Part shown: positions 44,249 through 52,763 of the stretch, one piece after another | How the letters are laid out: each line of letters begins with the position of its first letter | Numbering within the stretch: position 1 is the first letter of the stretch | Origin: Novipirellula artificiosorum | GTDB taxonomy: Bacteria > Planctomycetota > Planctomycetia > Pirellulales > Pirellulaceae | DNA length: 64,000 nt | Direction of reading: 5' to 3' | Assembly: GCF_007860135.1 (NCBI RefSeq) | Contig: NZ_SJPV01000004.1 | Location: 62,001 to 126,000, forward strand | The notes under the pieces: generated by a model | The model's input: the letters and a program-made list of their open reading frames with translations, nothing else | Databases searched by the model: none | What the model was told of the DNA's origin: nothing | Made by a program: the position numbers and the translations under genes

Positions 44249-46120
44249 ATGTCACGCACCCATTGTCACCACCCTCCGCAGGGTAACGTGAAGGTTTCAC
44301 CTTACCTTCCATCGAGGGCTGCCGTCCTGGCGATGGGTTTCGCCACCGTGTTGCTGTGTGGAACGCTTCGTGCTGCTGCAAATGACCACCCCAACGTCAT
44401 CTTGGTGATCACCGATGATCAAGGCTATGGCGACATCGGCGCTCACGGGAACGAGTTGATCCAGACGCCAAACATGGACCAATTGCATGCGGAGTCGGTT
44501 CGTTTCACCAACTTTCACGTGGATCCCACTTGCTCACCAACCCGTGGCGCCTTGATGTCCGGGAAGTATGCTCATCACGCCAAAGTGTGGCACACCATTG
44601 CTGGTGGGAACCACTTGCGGGCAAGCGAAATCACGATGGCGGATGTGTTTAGCGCATCGGGATATCGGACAGGCATGTTTGGCAAGTGGCACTTGGGAGC
44701 GAATTATCCCTATCGACCGATGGACCGCGGATTCGATGAGTGGTTGGGACACGGAGACGGGGGCACAGGCACGACCGACGACTACTTTACGAACGACCGA
44801 GTCAACGATCACTACCTGCACAACGGAGAGATGGAATTTCGCCCAGGTTATGCTCCCGACGTTTTCTATGATGCAGCGATTGATTACATCAGGAACAAGG
44901 ATCACGACAAACAACCGTTCTTTATCTACCTGAGTACCTATATTCCTCATTCCCCGCATACGCTTGCGGATCGGGAATGGGCCAGTAAGTACACGCCAGC
45001 GGTCGATTCGAAAGTGGCTTACTTCTTCGCAGCCATCGAACGTGTCGACCAAAATCTTGGGCGGTTGCGAAAGGCATTAGAGGAGGAAGGCCTTGCCAAG
45101 AATACGGTCCTGATTTTCATGACGGATAACGGTGGCACCGCCGGGGTTCGTTTCTACAATGCGGGGATGCGTGGCAACAAGGGGTCGGCTTATGACGGCG
45201 GACACCGCGTGCCTTTTTTTGTTCATTGGCCGGCAGGAAAGCTCAGCCACGGTCATGATGTGACGGACTTGACCGCACATTTCGATGTCCTGCCGACGTT
45301 GATCGATTTGCTGGGCCTGGAACAACCCAAACAAGCAAACTTTGATGGGCGAAGCTTTCGACAGCAGCTTTATCGGCCCGAGCTTCTCTTGCCTGAACGA
45401 ACCCTGTGCGTCGAGGTTCAACGGACGTTTGAGCCGCAGAAGTGGCAGCAGGCGACCGCGATGACCCGGCGCTGGCGACTGGTCAACGCCAAAGAACTTT
45501 ATGACATGAACGTCGACCCTGGCCAGACGCAAAACATCGGCTCCGAGCATCCTGAAGTCGTTGCCAAACTCAAGCAGGATTTTGATGCCTATTGGCAGCG
45601 TGTTTCTCCAGGCGACCGGGACCGTGCCGTCTCGATCGTTGGGACGGAGGACGATCGTGAGACCTACCTCCATTCCTCAGACTGGTATGCACCCGCCGTA
45701 CCCTGGAACCATGCCTCCACTTCGCGCGGCGCGAAGATCACGGGATCCTGGCAGATCGAAGCCGCCGTGGAGGGAACTTACCGTTTCGAGATCCGTCGCT
45801 GGCCGAAGGAGGTCGACGCGCCCATCATCGGCATTCCGCAGGTCTCGAAAACAGTCGACGCCTGGGACTCCGCAGGCGGGAAGCCAACGCTCCTTTATAG
45901 CCAACAGCAGGCGGCACCGTTCAAGGCCATCCAGGTGGCTGCGGCGAGACTTCAAGTCGCTGACAACGAGTGGGTGAAATCCGTCAGTGACCAGGACACC
46001 CATGTGACATTCGATGTACCACTGAAACAGAAGCAGTACGAAGTGACAGCAGAGCTACTGGACCGCGACGAGGACCTTCTCGCGGGCGCCTACTACGTCT
46101 ATTGCCGAAAGCTGGATTGA
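44249..46120 (+). CDS. secreted sulfatase with C-terminal beta-sandwich extension
   Basis: The 623-residue protein starts at ATG 44249 (AAGG 5 bp upstream); the frame opens earlier without support. A signal sequence (AVLAMGFATVLLCGTLRAAA) precedes VITDDQGYGDIGAHGNELI and the formylglycine site C95-S-P-T-R-GALMSGKYAHH. GMFGKWHLGANYPYRPMDRG and FMTDNGGTAGVRFYNAGMRG complete the catalytic domain, an arylsulfatase with a broad pocket. From about residue 480 an extra domain (RETYLHSSDWYAPAVPWNH, WQIEAAVEGTYRFEIRRWPK, YEVTAELLDRDEDLLAGAYY) looks like a beta-sandwich, perhaps for carbohydrate binding. It faces away from the ECF sigma gene and may share its regulation. Confidence 0.9.
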   Translation: MSRTHCHHPPQGNVKVSPYLPSRAAVLAMGFATVLLCGTLRAAANDHPNVILVITDDQGYGDIGAHGNELIQTPNMDQLHAESVRFTNFHVDPTCSPTRGALMSGKYAHHAKVWHTIAGGNHLRASEITMADVFSASGYRTGMFGKWHLGANYPYRPMDRGFDEWLGHGDGGTGTTDDYFTNDRVNDHYLHNGEMEFRPGYAPDVFYDAAIDYIRNKDHDKQPFFIYLSTYIPHSPHTLADREWASKYTPAVDSKVAYFFAAIERVDQNLGRLRKALEEEGLAKNTVLIFMTDNGGTAGVRFYNAGMRGNKGSAYDGGHRVPFFVHWPAGKLSHGHDVTDLTAHFDVLPTLIDLLGLEQPKQANFDGRSFRQQLYRPELLLPERTLCVEVQRTFEPQKWQQATAMTRRWRLVNAKELYDMNVDPGQTQNIGSEHPEVVAKLKQDFDAYWQRVSPGDRDRAVSIVGTEDDRETYLHSSDWYAPAVPWNHASTSRGAKITGSWQIEAAVEGTYRFEIRRWPKEVDAPIIGIPQVSKTVDAWDSAGGKPTLLYSQQQAAPFKAIQVAAARLQVADNEWVKSVSDQDTHVTFDVPLKQKQYEVTAELLDRDEDLLAGAYYVYCRKLD

Positions 46121-46367
46121 TCGTCAGGTTGCCATCGGTGATTGGCGAGGACCACCCTGTTTCGGGCGTCTCGGTTCGCCAAACCCCATTTTCAGTCGGA
46201 TCAAAATCGAAAGCGACATGATTGCTTGATGCCACCCCGCTTCCTTGCGGACCACGAAATTGACGCCAATCCTCGGCGGGACACCGATTTCCAATGAGTA
46301 CTAAGAACAGCAACGGAAGGAACCGATTGGGCACGGATGATATTGGATCAGCTTGAACGGAAGTCAA
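46121..46367 (-). pseudogene. N-terminal stump of a BamB-like PQQ-propeller gene
   Basis: Reading leftwards from ATG 46367 the product begins with a signal peptide (FLPLLFLVLIGNRCPA), then EDWRQFRGPQGSGVASSNHV and WRTETPETGWSSPITDG, the standard start of planctomycete PQQ-propeller proteins (WPxFRGPxGxG...P..G.SSP). The homology stops at about TDGNLTIN near 46121, where the sulfatase gene on the other strand ends; the frame then continues as antisense of that gene. Only about 83 of some 420 residues remain. Confidence 0.75.
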
Positions 46368-46467
46368 TGTTGATTTTCGCTATTCAAAAAGGATGTACCG
46401 ATTTCTACTGGGGCGAAGTCTAACGGGATGGTGCCAGTTTGAACAACCGCAGGTTCTCCTTAACGAA

Positions 46468-47067
46468 CTACCGAGTACGACTCGCTAGAATCTGAACAAC
46501 TGAACCAACGCCGGTGTGATACCGTCCTTCGACGACCTCACGCTTTAGCTCGCAGCCATGCAGAAACTCAAGTCCCGCCAGTTCTTTGTGCAGGCCGGAT
46601 AGCGACATCATCAGGTCTGGCGTGGGTGGCCCGCCGGTTCCGCGACCGCATTGTTCAGGGGTGTATGCCTCAAGAACAAACATACCGCCAGAGCGAAGTC
46701 CCGTTGCCACGCTGGAGTGCAACGAAACCCGGATGCTCTCCGGTAAGTGGCAGAAGATCGAGATAATTGCGGACCATGAGTTAGGCTGAATCACATAGTC
46801 ACGAAGGTCTGCTTGAACCGTTTTGATCGAGACATCTTGATCGCACGCAAACTCAAGTGCCTTTTCCAGACCAACCTCACTTTGGTCCACCGCTGTCACA
46901 TCGAAGCCAAGTTTAGCGAGATAGACCGCATTGCGACCTTCGCCTTCGGCAAGTGACAAAACCGGACCCAGCGGCAAACGGTGGGCGACCGAAGTAAGGA
47001 AATCATTCGGCTCCGTCCCATAAGCAAAGCCGGGCGTGGAATAGCGCTCGTTCCAATGGTTTTTCAC
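46468..47067 (-). CDS. class I SAM-dependent methyltransferase
   Basis: The 199-residue protein begins MKNHWNERYSTPGFAYGTEP, as in TehB/thiopurine-methyltransferase-like proteins, and has motif I as LSLAEGEGRNAVYLAKLGFD (E-G-E-G-RNA-VYLA), then VTAVDQSEVGLEKA with the acidic SAM-binding Asp. No signal peptide is present, so it is cytoplasmic; the substrate could be tellurite, a thiol or a small metabolite. It lies 10 bp downstream of a small unknown gene in a run that includes the acidic secreted protein and the caspase-like protein, but it may have its own promoter. Confidence 0.88.
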   Translation of the reverse strand: MKNHWNERYSTPGFAYGTEPNDFLTSVAHRLPLGPVLSLAEGEGRNAVYLAKLGFDVTAVDQSEVGLEKALEFACDQDVSIKTVQADLRDYVIQPNSWSAIISIFCHLPESIRVSLHSSVATGLRSGGMFVLEAYTPEQCGRGTGGPPTPDLMMSLSGLHKELAGLEFLHGCELKREVVEGRYHTGVGSVVQILASRTR

Positions 47068-47077
47068 TAATCTTCTC

Positions 47078-47308
47078 TCAACGGGATAACAAGTTCGTCA
47101 TGATCCACCGATGAAATTTAACCATAGCGAGGTCCGTCGCGTCAGTACGGAGGAGCGAGTCGACGGAAACGGTCCCACGCCCCAAAATGAAACGAACCGC
47201 GTCGGCGGTGCTCGCGAACATCAGCGAATTCACCTCGATCTTCTCAAGCTCAGCGTTTGCTCGGCCAATTCGCGCCGCGCGACCGTGGAGGCGATTCTCC
47301 TGTTCCAT
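47078..47308 (-). CDS. short protein of unknown function, possibly not real
   Basis: A 76-residue frame fits tightly between the acidic secreted-protein gene (stop 5 bp upstream of its ATG) and the methyltransferase (10 bp downstream). No domain or signal peptide is visible; the composition is ordinary (FILGRGTVSVDSLL, MVKFHRWIMTNLLSR). The tight packing supports a gene, but the lack of any recognisable feature and of a strong ribosome site argues for caution. It could also be a piece of a longer gene lost by deletion. Confidence 0.35.
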   Translation of the reverse strand: MEQENRLHGRAARIGRANAELEKIEVNSLMFASTADAVRFILGRGTVSVDSLLRTDATDLAMVKFHRWIMTNLLSR

Positions 47309-47313
47309 TGAAG

Positions 47314-49614
47314 CTACTCTTCTGCTGACTCCTCGTCATCTTGATTTGGTTTCTGCGTCGGCTTGACTTCCGTATCGACGGACCAGTTGACCGCGTTTTC
47401 CACAGGTCGTTTGATGGTATGGTCGTAAACGGGTTTGGTCGTGCGGCCAACAGCGTAGTTGATTGTATCTTTGGCTTTATCGGTCGCCGCATCGGCGACG
47501 TCGTCCAGAATCTTAGCGTTTAGCGAATTCGTCTTTCCACGCAGGAAATCTTGTGTCGCTTTCTTACGTGCTTGATTTGCCTTGTTCTCAACATATTCGC
47601 TGGCCTGCTTGCCAGCCTTCGTGTTAAGTCCGCGATCGGTCAACGATCCTGTTGCGGCTCCCGAAAGTTCATCCACAATCACGTTCGTCACTCCTTCTTT
47701 GAATCCGTCGGTGACTGCCGTGTCGTAGTCGACGGTGTTCGTCATTCCGGAGTTGTAGTCGGCATTCGCCCGAGAGACCGTTTCGGCTACGCTCGAGGTA
47801 ATCGTGTAGATCTTGCCAACGGCCTTGCCTGGAAGCCCCGTTTTCGATTCTAACAGGTTCACCGACTCATCAACGACAAACTTGGTCTTTTTGAGAACCT
47901 CATAAGTCGTGTCAATCGTCTGTTGCGAAAAATTCTCGTCAATAACACCTCGTTGATAGCCACGGATATTCGTCGGATCGCCACGCAGATGGTTCTTGAT
48001 GTCTTCGCTTGCATTTCCGAGTTGCTTACGTTCCTTCGCTGTCAAAGACTCCAGCCCAAGTGCTTTCACTTTGTACATGATCGCAAGATCGCCTTGTCGC
48101 TTGGCAGTCTCTTCGTGCTGTTCGGCTTGTTGTTTTGCGTCGGAGAGTTTCTCGAGCGTTTCGCGTGAACGACGATCTTCCTTCTCGTCGTTGCGACGTT
48201 GGATGTCCGCAATGTCTTCAATCCGCTCTTGGTCGCTTTGGTTCACCCAGCCGTGGCGTTTGTGCCAGCGAAAACCTTGTGCTTCCCTTTGCTGAATGAA
48301 TTGAACGTCCTTTTTATCCATTGCGTAGGCCCCACCTTCGTCCCAAGGTGGCTTGTACCAGATTTTGCCATCTTTGAGTCGGTCACCAACTCTCACTTCA
48401 CCGGAATCATCGTCGTCGGACTGATCGTCGTCCGACTCATCTGCTCGATCTTCCTCCATCGAGTCGTCGGTGGCAATTTGCTCGATTTCGGATTCTGTGT
48501 CCGGCTCCCAAAGATCATCCGTTCTCGGACGATCGATTAATTTGATCCGCGGCTCTTTGGCCTGAGAAGGCGTTTCGTTGCTTGTTGTCGACCAGATATC
48601 GTCGGATGGTGTGGTCTCATCCTGAGCATTGGGAGTCGTTCTTTGACCTAAACCAATGGATAGCCGCAGATGCAATTCGGTATCAATTGCTTTGGTTTCG
48701 GAATGCGATTCGTGAGGTTTTAGGTAGCGAGTGTAGCCACCTTGGCCGTTGGGGCGGACTGCCAATTCTTGTCCGCTTTGGCTTTTCCACTTCCCTCGCA
48801 GAATAAGCAAACCTTGAGGATCGACTTGTCCGTCGAGGCTCCAAACGGTTGCTTGCTCCCAACTCATGGGCGGGTCATCCGGATAAATTGCCCTGATATT
48901 TGCTTTGCTGATTTCCGTTCCAGTGAATCGACCGTTGATCAAGGTGCCACGGAGTGTGTTGTTTAACCGATAGGATAGATGCTCGTCGCCGAAAATCTCG
49001 CTTTCCCAATCCGAGGTAACCTGCCCGTCACGAAATCGGACGACAATCTCACTTGGCCATCTTTGCGTTTCAACGCCTTCAAATTCTCCAATGGCCTTTC
49101 GACCGTTTTGGTCAATCACATAGATATCTCGAAGTGGGTTGTAAGTCACGTCGAAATTCCGAGGTTGGTTCTGGTTTCGAGACGTCGTTCTGCTCAGAGT
49201 TGGTTCATTTGTTGTTGGGATGATTTTGAAACCAAGAGATCCATACGCCCCCGGTTGTCCGCCTACGACGAACCGGTACTTGCCAGGTGGCAGTCGTAGA
49301 CTTGGATTTCCCTCGGCCTCGGATATCGCCCGCCCATGCACTTCGGAGTAGATGCTGGATGGTCCAAGTCTCGTAGAAGTCGCATTGGATTTGGGATCGT
49401 GGAAGTGATACTGGAACGATGTCGCCACATGCCCTTCTGGTATCGTGAAATGCCCCGGTTGACGCTCTGCATGAATACCAACACCACTTCCCGATGCGTT
49501 CACGACACGCGCCGTCACACTGCGGCTTTCCTCCTTCGCCGCAGCATCCATTGCTACAACGATAGAAATAGCAATCGCAACCAAGGCAATCCTTTCGTTT
49601 CGTGTTCTATTCAT
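47314..49614 (-). CDS. large secreted acidic, coiled-coil-containing protein, unknown function
   Basis: The 766-residue protein has a signal peptide (ALVAIAISIVVAMDAAA). An N-terminal part (about 30-300) contains beta-rich, Gly/Pro-rich stretches such as LRLPPGKYRFVVGGQPGAYG and WSLDGQVDPQGLLILRGKW. Around residues 365-405 is an extremely acidic linker (DDSMEEDRADESDDDQSDDD). The next 150 residues are charged and probably coiled-coil (RRNDEKEDRRSRETLEKLSD, AEQHEETAKRQGDLAIMYK). The C-terminal 200 residues (VGKIYTITSSVAETVSRANA, VTDGFKEGVTNVIVDELSGA) look like a helical region as in effector- or scaffold-type proteins. I recognise no family. It is 77 bp downstream of the pseudo-caspase gene and probably forms a unit with it. 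Confidence 0.75.
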   Translation of the reverse strand: MNRTRNERIALVAIAISIVVAMDAAAKEESRSVTARVVNASGSGVGIHAERQPGHFTIPEGHVATSFQYHFHDPKSNATSTRLGPSSIYSEVHGRAISEAEGNPSLRLPPGKYRFVVGGQPGAYGSLGFKIIPTTNEPTLSRTTSRNQNQPRNFDVTYNPLRDIYVIDQNGRKAIGEFEGVETQRWPSEIVVRFRDGQVTSDWESEIFGDEHLSYRLNNTLRGTLINGRFTGTEISKANIRAIYPDDPPMSWEQATVWSLDGQVDPQGLLILRGKWKSQSGQELAVRPNGQGGYTRYLKPHESHSETKAIDTELHLRLSIGLGQRTTPNAQDETTPSDDIWSTTSNETPSQAKEPRIKLIDRPRTDDLWEPDTESEIEQIATDDSMEEDRADESDDDQSDDDDSGEVRVGDRLKDGKIWYKPPWDEGGAYAMDKKDVQFIQQREAQGFRWHKRHGWVNQSDQERIEDIADIQRRNDEKEDRRSRETLEKLSDAKQQAEQHEETAKRQGDLAIMYKVKALGLESLTAKERKQLGNASEDIKNHLRGDPTNIRGYQRGVIDENFSQQTIDTTYEVLKKTKFVVDESVNLLESKTGLPGKAVGKIYTITSSVAETVSRANADYNSGMTNTVDYDTAVTDGFKEGVTNVIVDELSGAATGSLTDRGLNTKAGKQASEYVENKANQARKKATQDFLRGKTNSLNAKILDDVADAATDKAKDTINYAVGRTTKPVYDHTIKRPVENAVNWSVDTEVKPTQKPNQDDEESAEE

Positions 49615-49690
49615 CGGGTGCGACTCATCGCGTTGGTGGGAATGGACATGGTTGACAAAGACATGGTTTGACCATTCGAGTTAGAGAGGA

Positions 49691-51409
49691 TTACCAAATA
49701 GGACAAGATTCCATATTGGCGGGAGTGATACTGATGGATTCCACACCCTCTGGTGATTCAGCAATCACGTCGGGTGGTGTATGCGGAAGGAAGACGTGAC
49801 GGTGCTCGACTTCTTTTGTGCGGCCATTGACAATCCATATTCCTGCTAACTGTCGGGCGTTCGTCAAGGCATAGCGATAGCCTTCTTTGCTCTTGACAGT
49901 ACAGCCGTCGATCATCAGCACGATGTCGCCCGGTTGCAAGTCATTACGCAGCGAATCGACGACGGACTTCACGAGGATTCCGTGCATTCGTTTGCCATCA
50001 CGAAATGGGTCATCAATCTCAATAAGCTCGCCATGAATCCCAAGACCAATTTCTTTTGGATGATCCGAGGGAGTGATCCGAAGGGTCTTTGCCCGCCCAG
50101 CAGGTGAACCAGGGCGTACTTCATGGACGATCACAAGGGAATCCTTCCAGTACCAAGGTTTGATTCCGAAATTTGAATCCGTTTGTGGGTTCATTTGTGT
50201 TTGGTATTCAACTCGGCGGCCTGAAAGATTATCGATTACCGCAAATCGCACCTCGCTTGGCCCTCGATGAAGGTCTTGCATGGCGTTTTGGAATTCGCGT
50301 TCGGTATGGATGGGTTTGCCGTTGACTTCGATCAAATGATCGCCAGGCATCATCTCGAAGGGTTCCGGTTCGAAAGTCGGATCTGGATCAAGGTCGCCAA
50401 TGGGGTTGGTCATTTTGATTTCGCTGTGAATTTCTCGCTCGCCCTGGTAGGTCGTTTCGCGATCACCCTCTCGCACCACGCGGGTCTGTCGCGGCCGCGC
50501 ACGGAACTGGTTCGACCACTTGTTCCATTCGATAAAGACGTCGTCGTATTTCAGTCGCGTTTCGCCGAAGGAAGGCGTTTGTCCTGATCCGCTGTGGCTT
50601 CGTCCCAATGCGCGTCGATAGTTGGCAGAGGTCGTTGCTCGCAATTGAGACAAGACGGTGTCCCAGCGAACCTCGTCACCTAAGTCACGCCAAAGAAGAC
50701 CACGTTCCAAAACGATCTCCCGTTGGTCAGTCGGAGTGCTCAGTTCGAGAAATCCAGGTTCGTCATTGGTGTCACCCAGAACACCGGGTGGAAGCGTCAA
50801 GCCACAGGTCAACAGTCCACCGGTCATCGTGATCAGCAGAGGCCTTTGTCCAACCTGGGCTGAATCGATTTCTATCATTCCTGTCGGTTCAAAAAACAAT
50901 GAACGAAAAAGGGGTTTGATTTCGGTAGCAGGGGCTGCACACAGGGTTGGTTCCGGAAGTTCCGCTGCCGGCAGCGTCCGCTGGTAGCCGTCGATGACCA
51001 TGACGGCCAAACGTGCGGGCTTGGCGGACAATTGATCTCGCACCTCGGTGCTTCTTAGCTTTGTTTCATCGGGCAGTAAGAGGACACGCTCTTCCTGCTC
51101 GAAGTCGCACCGTCCAAGCCACCAGAAAACAACCGTATCTTCTTCCTCAACGGGACAAGCGGCGATCGATCCGAGGATCGCTGCTTGGTTGATCTTTTGG
51201 CCTTCAAGGAATCGCACGACAAGCTGACTGTTTGGAACCCCTGAGTAAAACGTGTCGCGTATCCACTCCATGTTGCGTTGGATACCATCGCTGACGACCT
51301 CATTCGACGTGTCTCCGGCGATCAAGACAAACAGCCGCTCCGCGTTGGCCGAGGGGCAGAGAGCCAGGGAAGCAAGGAGCAAGCTTGCTAAGAGCTTTGG
51401 GCGTGGCAT
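49691..51409 (-). CDS. secreted caspase-fold protein lacking catalytic residues, with PDZ domains
   Basis: The 572-residue protein has a signal peptide (1-23, ANA|ERL). Residues about 25-145 have the outline of the caspase-like (C14) proteins common in planctomycetes: RLFVLIAGDTSNEVVSDGIQ, KINQAAILGSIAACPVEEED, TVVFWWLGRCDFE, and ARLAVMVIDGYQ. In active members these read ...YYSGHG... and ...TDCC...; here the His is Arg100 and the Cys is Gly141, so both catalytic residues are missing. Two PDZ-like segments follow: MMPGDHLIEVNGKPIHTERE (near 355-410) and LQPGDIVLMIDGCTVKSKEG (near 485-550). A binding rather than a proteolytic role, in the periplasm, is likely. It is the first gene of a run of up to four. 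Confidence 0.82.
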   Translation of the reverse strand: MPRPKLLASLLLASLALCPSANAERLFVLIAGDTSNEVVSDGIQRNMEWIRDTFYSGVPNSQLVVRFLEGQKINQAAILGSIAACPVEEEDTVVFWWLGRCDFEQEERVLLLPDETKLRSTEVRDQLSAKPARLAVMVIDGYQRTLPAAELPEPTLCAAPATEIKPLFRSLFFEPTGMIEIDSAQVGQRPLLITMTGGLLTCGLTLPPGVLGDTNDEPGFLELSTPTDQREIVLERGLLWRDLGDEVRWDTVLSQLRATTSANYRRALGRSHSGSGQTPSFGETRLKYDDVFIEWNKWSNQFRARPRQTRVVREGDRETTYQGEREIHSEIKMTNPIGDLDPDPTFEPEPFEMMPGDHLIEVNGKPIHTEREFQNAMQDLHRGPSEVRFAVIDNLSGRRVEYQTQMNPQTDSNFGIKPWYWKDSLVIVHEVRPGSPAGRAKTLRITPSDHPKEIGLGIHGELIEIDDPFRDGKRMHGILVKSVVDSLRNDLQPGDIVLMIDGCTVKSKEGYRYALTNARQLAGIWIVNGRTKEVEHRHVFLPHTPPDVIAESPEGVESISITPANMESCPIW

Positions 51410-51649
51410 GAGTAAATCTACTTGATGCAGTCGTAAGAAAATATGTGGTTAACTCTATCTTCCGTCGTGATCTCAGGCACCTAATCTCTGTTGCATTTGT
51501 GCTATTGAGGCCTTGTCAAGGCGATGCAAACGCGACAACCCTGTTTTTTTTCACGGATATACCCTGATAGAGTGGCTCTGCAAAGCCAATGGATTGGAAG
51601 GGATCTGATAAACTACCCTGCGTCGCCATAGGATTTCTCGTGGTTCACA

Positions 51650-52559
51650 ACGTTTGAGGGTCATCATGCAACGGCACAGCTTCGCAGTTTGTCTTCTCGT
51701 TTGGGAGTGGTGAAGACGGACCAGGCGATCACGCTGATCTATTCCATTCCAATCAAATGGGACGCAGCATCCTGGCTTGAAAATCCCCGAAGCAAGGAAC
51801 GCGTGCAACCGGGACGCGAATCCATCAGCGCCGAGAGATTTCACCTAGGAGCCAATGCACGCATCTCGCGGTATCCGTTTGCGGCGGTGATGTCGCCCTG
51901 ACCCCTGAAAAACAAAAAGCGAGTCTTAGATTCGTCCGTTTTGAGTTCGATCCGAATTGGGAATTCCGATCCGCACTCGATGTGTTTTACAAGATCTTTC
52001 CAGACGGCGGTGGCGGAAGCAAATCGATTGGCGAGCGTCGAAAAATCACCGCGAGCATTAGCGTTTCAAACGAGTGGTTTCTTCGATGCTTCCGGTAGAC
52101 CCGCCGCGAAACTGCTTGACACACCTTGGTCCGACGGCGCGGTATGGAGCATGAACGGTATGCCGGGGACTCTTTTCTAAGAGATCATTGGACACCGGAG
52201 CCATACCTCCAAAAAACCTCGAGTCTGGGTTCCGCGTGCTTCCGTCGGATGAGCCTTATTTCTCTCGTCCTGAACTGTACAACCGAGACCGGGAGTTGTT
52301 TAAGAAATACATTCCGTTGTGCAAAGGGGTTTCCGAGGCTGGATGGGAACCCATCACGTTGGCACGGTCAAGTGACCCGAGTGTCTATGTCGAGCGATTT
52401 GGAAATCGGTTCTTGACGGTATTCAATGACAGTCCGACGGAACAACGGGTTGCGATCGAGTTAGACCCCTCCTTTCCGAGTCCCCCTTCCGGTCCCGTGC
52501 CCGAGCTTGTCAGTGGAGAGAATGTCCAGTGGAGAGAATGTCCAGTGGACGAACCGTAG
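51650..52559 (+). pseudogene. frame-shifted remains of a large secreted glycoside-hydrolase-like gene
   Basis: Fragments of one protein appear in different frames in order: ITLIYSIPIKWDAASWLENP with FHLGANARISRYPFAAV (51689-51901), QKASLRFVRFEFDPNWEFRS ALDVFYKIFPD (about 51915-52010), GRPAAKLLDTPWSDGAVWSM (to 52180), and PYFSRPELYNRDRELFKKYI with DPSVYVERFGNRFLTVFNDS (52188-52559). These read like the C-terminal half of large planctomycete secreted proteins with glycoside-hydrolase-like folds. At least three frame changes separate the pieces, so it is clearly dead. Confidence 0.7.
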
Positions 52560-52693
52560 AACGACGGTAACTCTCGCTGCGGAAGAAGTCGCCGTGATTG
52601 ATTTTGGCAACAAGGGCGACTGACTTGGTCCGAATGTCCGATGACTTCCCACCCGCCTTTCTCGGTTCTTTAGAGACGAACGGAAAATCGATG

Positions 52694-52736
52694 TCGTAGT
52701 ACAGGCTGCAACACAGGCTAGCAGCCTGTGCTACGA
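52694..52736. terminator. stem-loop between convergent reading frames
   Basis: TCGTAGTACAGGCTGC (52694-52709) pairs with GCAGCCTGTGCTACGA (52721-52736) with one mismatch and an 11-nt loop. A similar phrase (ACAGGCTAGCAGCCTGT) is nested inside. There is no T-run, so it may be a small interspersed palindrome of planctomycetes rather than a classical terminator, but it lies just beyond the end of the YncE-phosphoesterase gene. Confidence 0.55.
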
Positions 52737-52763
52737 ATCCGACACTGAGTGACCACTCGTTTC

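Larger units (their letters stand above)
51410..52763. other. long stretch without intact genes
   Basis: This 1.35-kb gap contains the decayed gene at 51650-52559, described separately, and a stem-loop near 52694-52736. The flanks (51410-51640) show nothing but an AT-rich promoter-like stretch for the pseudo-caspase gene. Confidence 0.5.

Noticed and set aside
49691..51409. active secreted caspase-like protease
   Set aside because: The positions of the catalytic His and Cys are Arg100 and Gly141, with no other His in the neighbourhood, so proteolysis is unlikely.
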